Of a stretch of 6,996 nt of DNA, positions 6,326 through 6,996 are shown piece by piece; position 1 is the first letter of the stretch; each line of letters starts with the position of its first letter. A program made the translations under genes and the position numbers. The notes under the pieces were generated by a model, which ran no database searches, was not told the origin of the DNA, and was given only the letters and a program-made list of their open reading frames with translations. Location: assembly GCA_020346805.1 (NCBI GenBank), contig CP070790.1, forward strand, positions 2,470,791 through 2,477,786. The letters run 5' to 3'. The DNA comes from Planctomycetota bacterium. GTDB lineage: Bacteria; Planctomycetota; Phycisphaerae; UBA1845; PWPN01.

Positions 6326-6996
6326 TTCTGATTTCCCTTATTCTCCAGTTGGAATGGGTAAAAGACTTTCCAATCCTTCTTCATGTCCACGACCGTCCAC
6401 TTCTTTCTATGCGCTTCATCCAGGCCCTTGTCGAGTTTCCCAAAGTGGGACTCGCGGTCGTAGGCCCACTCGCGCTGGGCATCAGTATGATGAACATAAA
6501 GACAGAATCGGGGGCCTTTACCAGCAGCCGTCCACTGCAGCATTTGCAGGTCGCCATCGGAATTCCCAAAAGCCGCAATAGGACGACGACCAATATGCTG
6601 ATTGATCGCTACCGGCTTGCCAGCTTTGTCGTCAAAGAAATTTAACTCAGGCAGGCGCATGAGGACCGGCTTACCGTCTCTTATTTCATATTTAGTCTTG
6701 ATGCTGCTGCCGATGACTTGCTCTGGAGGAATGCCATAAATCCTTTCGGCCCAAGCACGTAGGAATTCAATACCTCCACCTGAGGTAATGTAGGTCTTGA
6801 AGCCGTTTACGCGCAGATAGGTAAGCAGTTCAAGCATCGGCTGATAGACCATCTCTGTATATGAACGGCCGGTCTTCGGATGTTTGGCCGTGGCCAGCCA
6901 ATCCTTTACGATTTGTGAAAACTCCTCGGTTGTGTTACCGGCGTGAGTAGCCATCACAAGTTCGAGCAACGCGTGCTTGCCGCCAGCCATGACAGT
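6322..6996 (-). CDS. HAD-superfamily hydrolase (phosphatase-like), 5' partial
   Basis: This is a haloacid dehalogenase-superfamily hydrolase, probably a small-molecule phosphatase. Numbering from the ATG at 6990, the visible 222 residues carry motif II as TSGGG (69-73), a Lys in DDKAGKPVAI (117-129) fitting motif III, and motif IV as GNSDGD (142-147), whose acidic residues bind Mg2+. The sequence matches a family I know from proteobacteria and actinobacteria with the style YGIP..VIGSS and GRRPI.A.GNS.GD, ending WTVV.M..DW. The nucleophile motif I (DxDGT) is absent from the visible part. In that family it lies some 70 or more residues before this point, and the frame is open to the window edge (Thr-Val before the ATG). 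The gene therefore starts outside the window and the ATG at 6990 is internal. It is coupled by ATGA to the channel gene. Members with known substrates are not close enough to name one. Confidence 0.88.
   Translation of the reverse strand, partial: TVMAGGKHALLELVMATHAGNTTEEFSQIVKDWLATAKHPKTGRSYTEMVYQPMLELLTYLRVNGFKTYITSGGGIEFLRAWAERIYGIPPEQVIGSSIKTKYEIRDGKPVLMRLPELNFFDDKAGKPVAINQHIGRRPIAAFGNSDGDLQMLQWTAAGKGPRFCLYVHHTDAQREWAYDRESHFGKLDKGLDEAHRKKWTVVDMKKDWKVFYPFQLENKGNQK

Noticed and set aside
6988..6990. ATG as the true start of the HAD hydrolase
   Set aside because: The nucleophile motif I is missing downstream of it and the frame continues off the window, so it is an internal Met.

Overview
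The window most likely comes from a Gram-negative bacterium of the Planctomycetota, probably Phycisphaerae-like. The best single clue is the pseudopilin at 2218-3279. Its methylation-site helix, its ALLMAILLPSL continuation and its C-terminal GD-x-HVEW ending are typical of the many large secreted pseudopilins of that phylum. An OprB-type outer-membrane porin shows there is an outer membrane. The lineage is an inference from protein style, not from a marker gene.

Layout. Positions 1-1976 (+) hold the 3' part of a large carbohydrate-active-looking protein. It has beta-rich N- and C-terminal parts around a TIM-barrel-like core with a TDEP motif, and its start lies left of the window. Positions 1977-2217 are a convergent gap with no clear terminator. 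The remaining genes are all on the minus strand. Read in their own direction they are: a HAD-superfamily hydrolase whose start lies right of the window (6996-6322); a pentameric ligand-gated ion channel (6325-5201); an OprB-family carbohydrate porin (5002-3542); and the pseudopilin (3279-2218), which has its own well-formed promoter at 3350-3378.

How they may work together. The HAD hydrolase and the channel overlap by four bases (ATGA) and are almost certainly cotranslated. The porin follows 198 bp downstream on the same strand, after a gap with a perfect GC-rich inverted repeat. The most economical reading is a small envelope module. The porin would admit a small solute to the periplasm, the channel would sense a periplasmic ligand and gate ion flow across the inner membrane, and the phosphatase-like protein would act on a related metabolite. 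This is inference; no ligand or substrate can be read from the sequence.

The most unusual object is the channel. Between its signal peptide and its ligand-binding domain it carries eight perfect-length four-residue repeats (EKAA/EKAV), encoded by a 12-bp tandem repeat and predicted to form a long charged helix. Its pore helix has the conserved 9' Leu, 13' Ala and 16' Phe seen in ELIC, but lacks the acidic residue usually found at the cytoplasmic mouth of cation-selective members.
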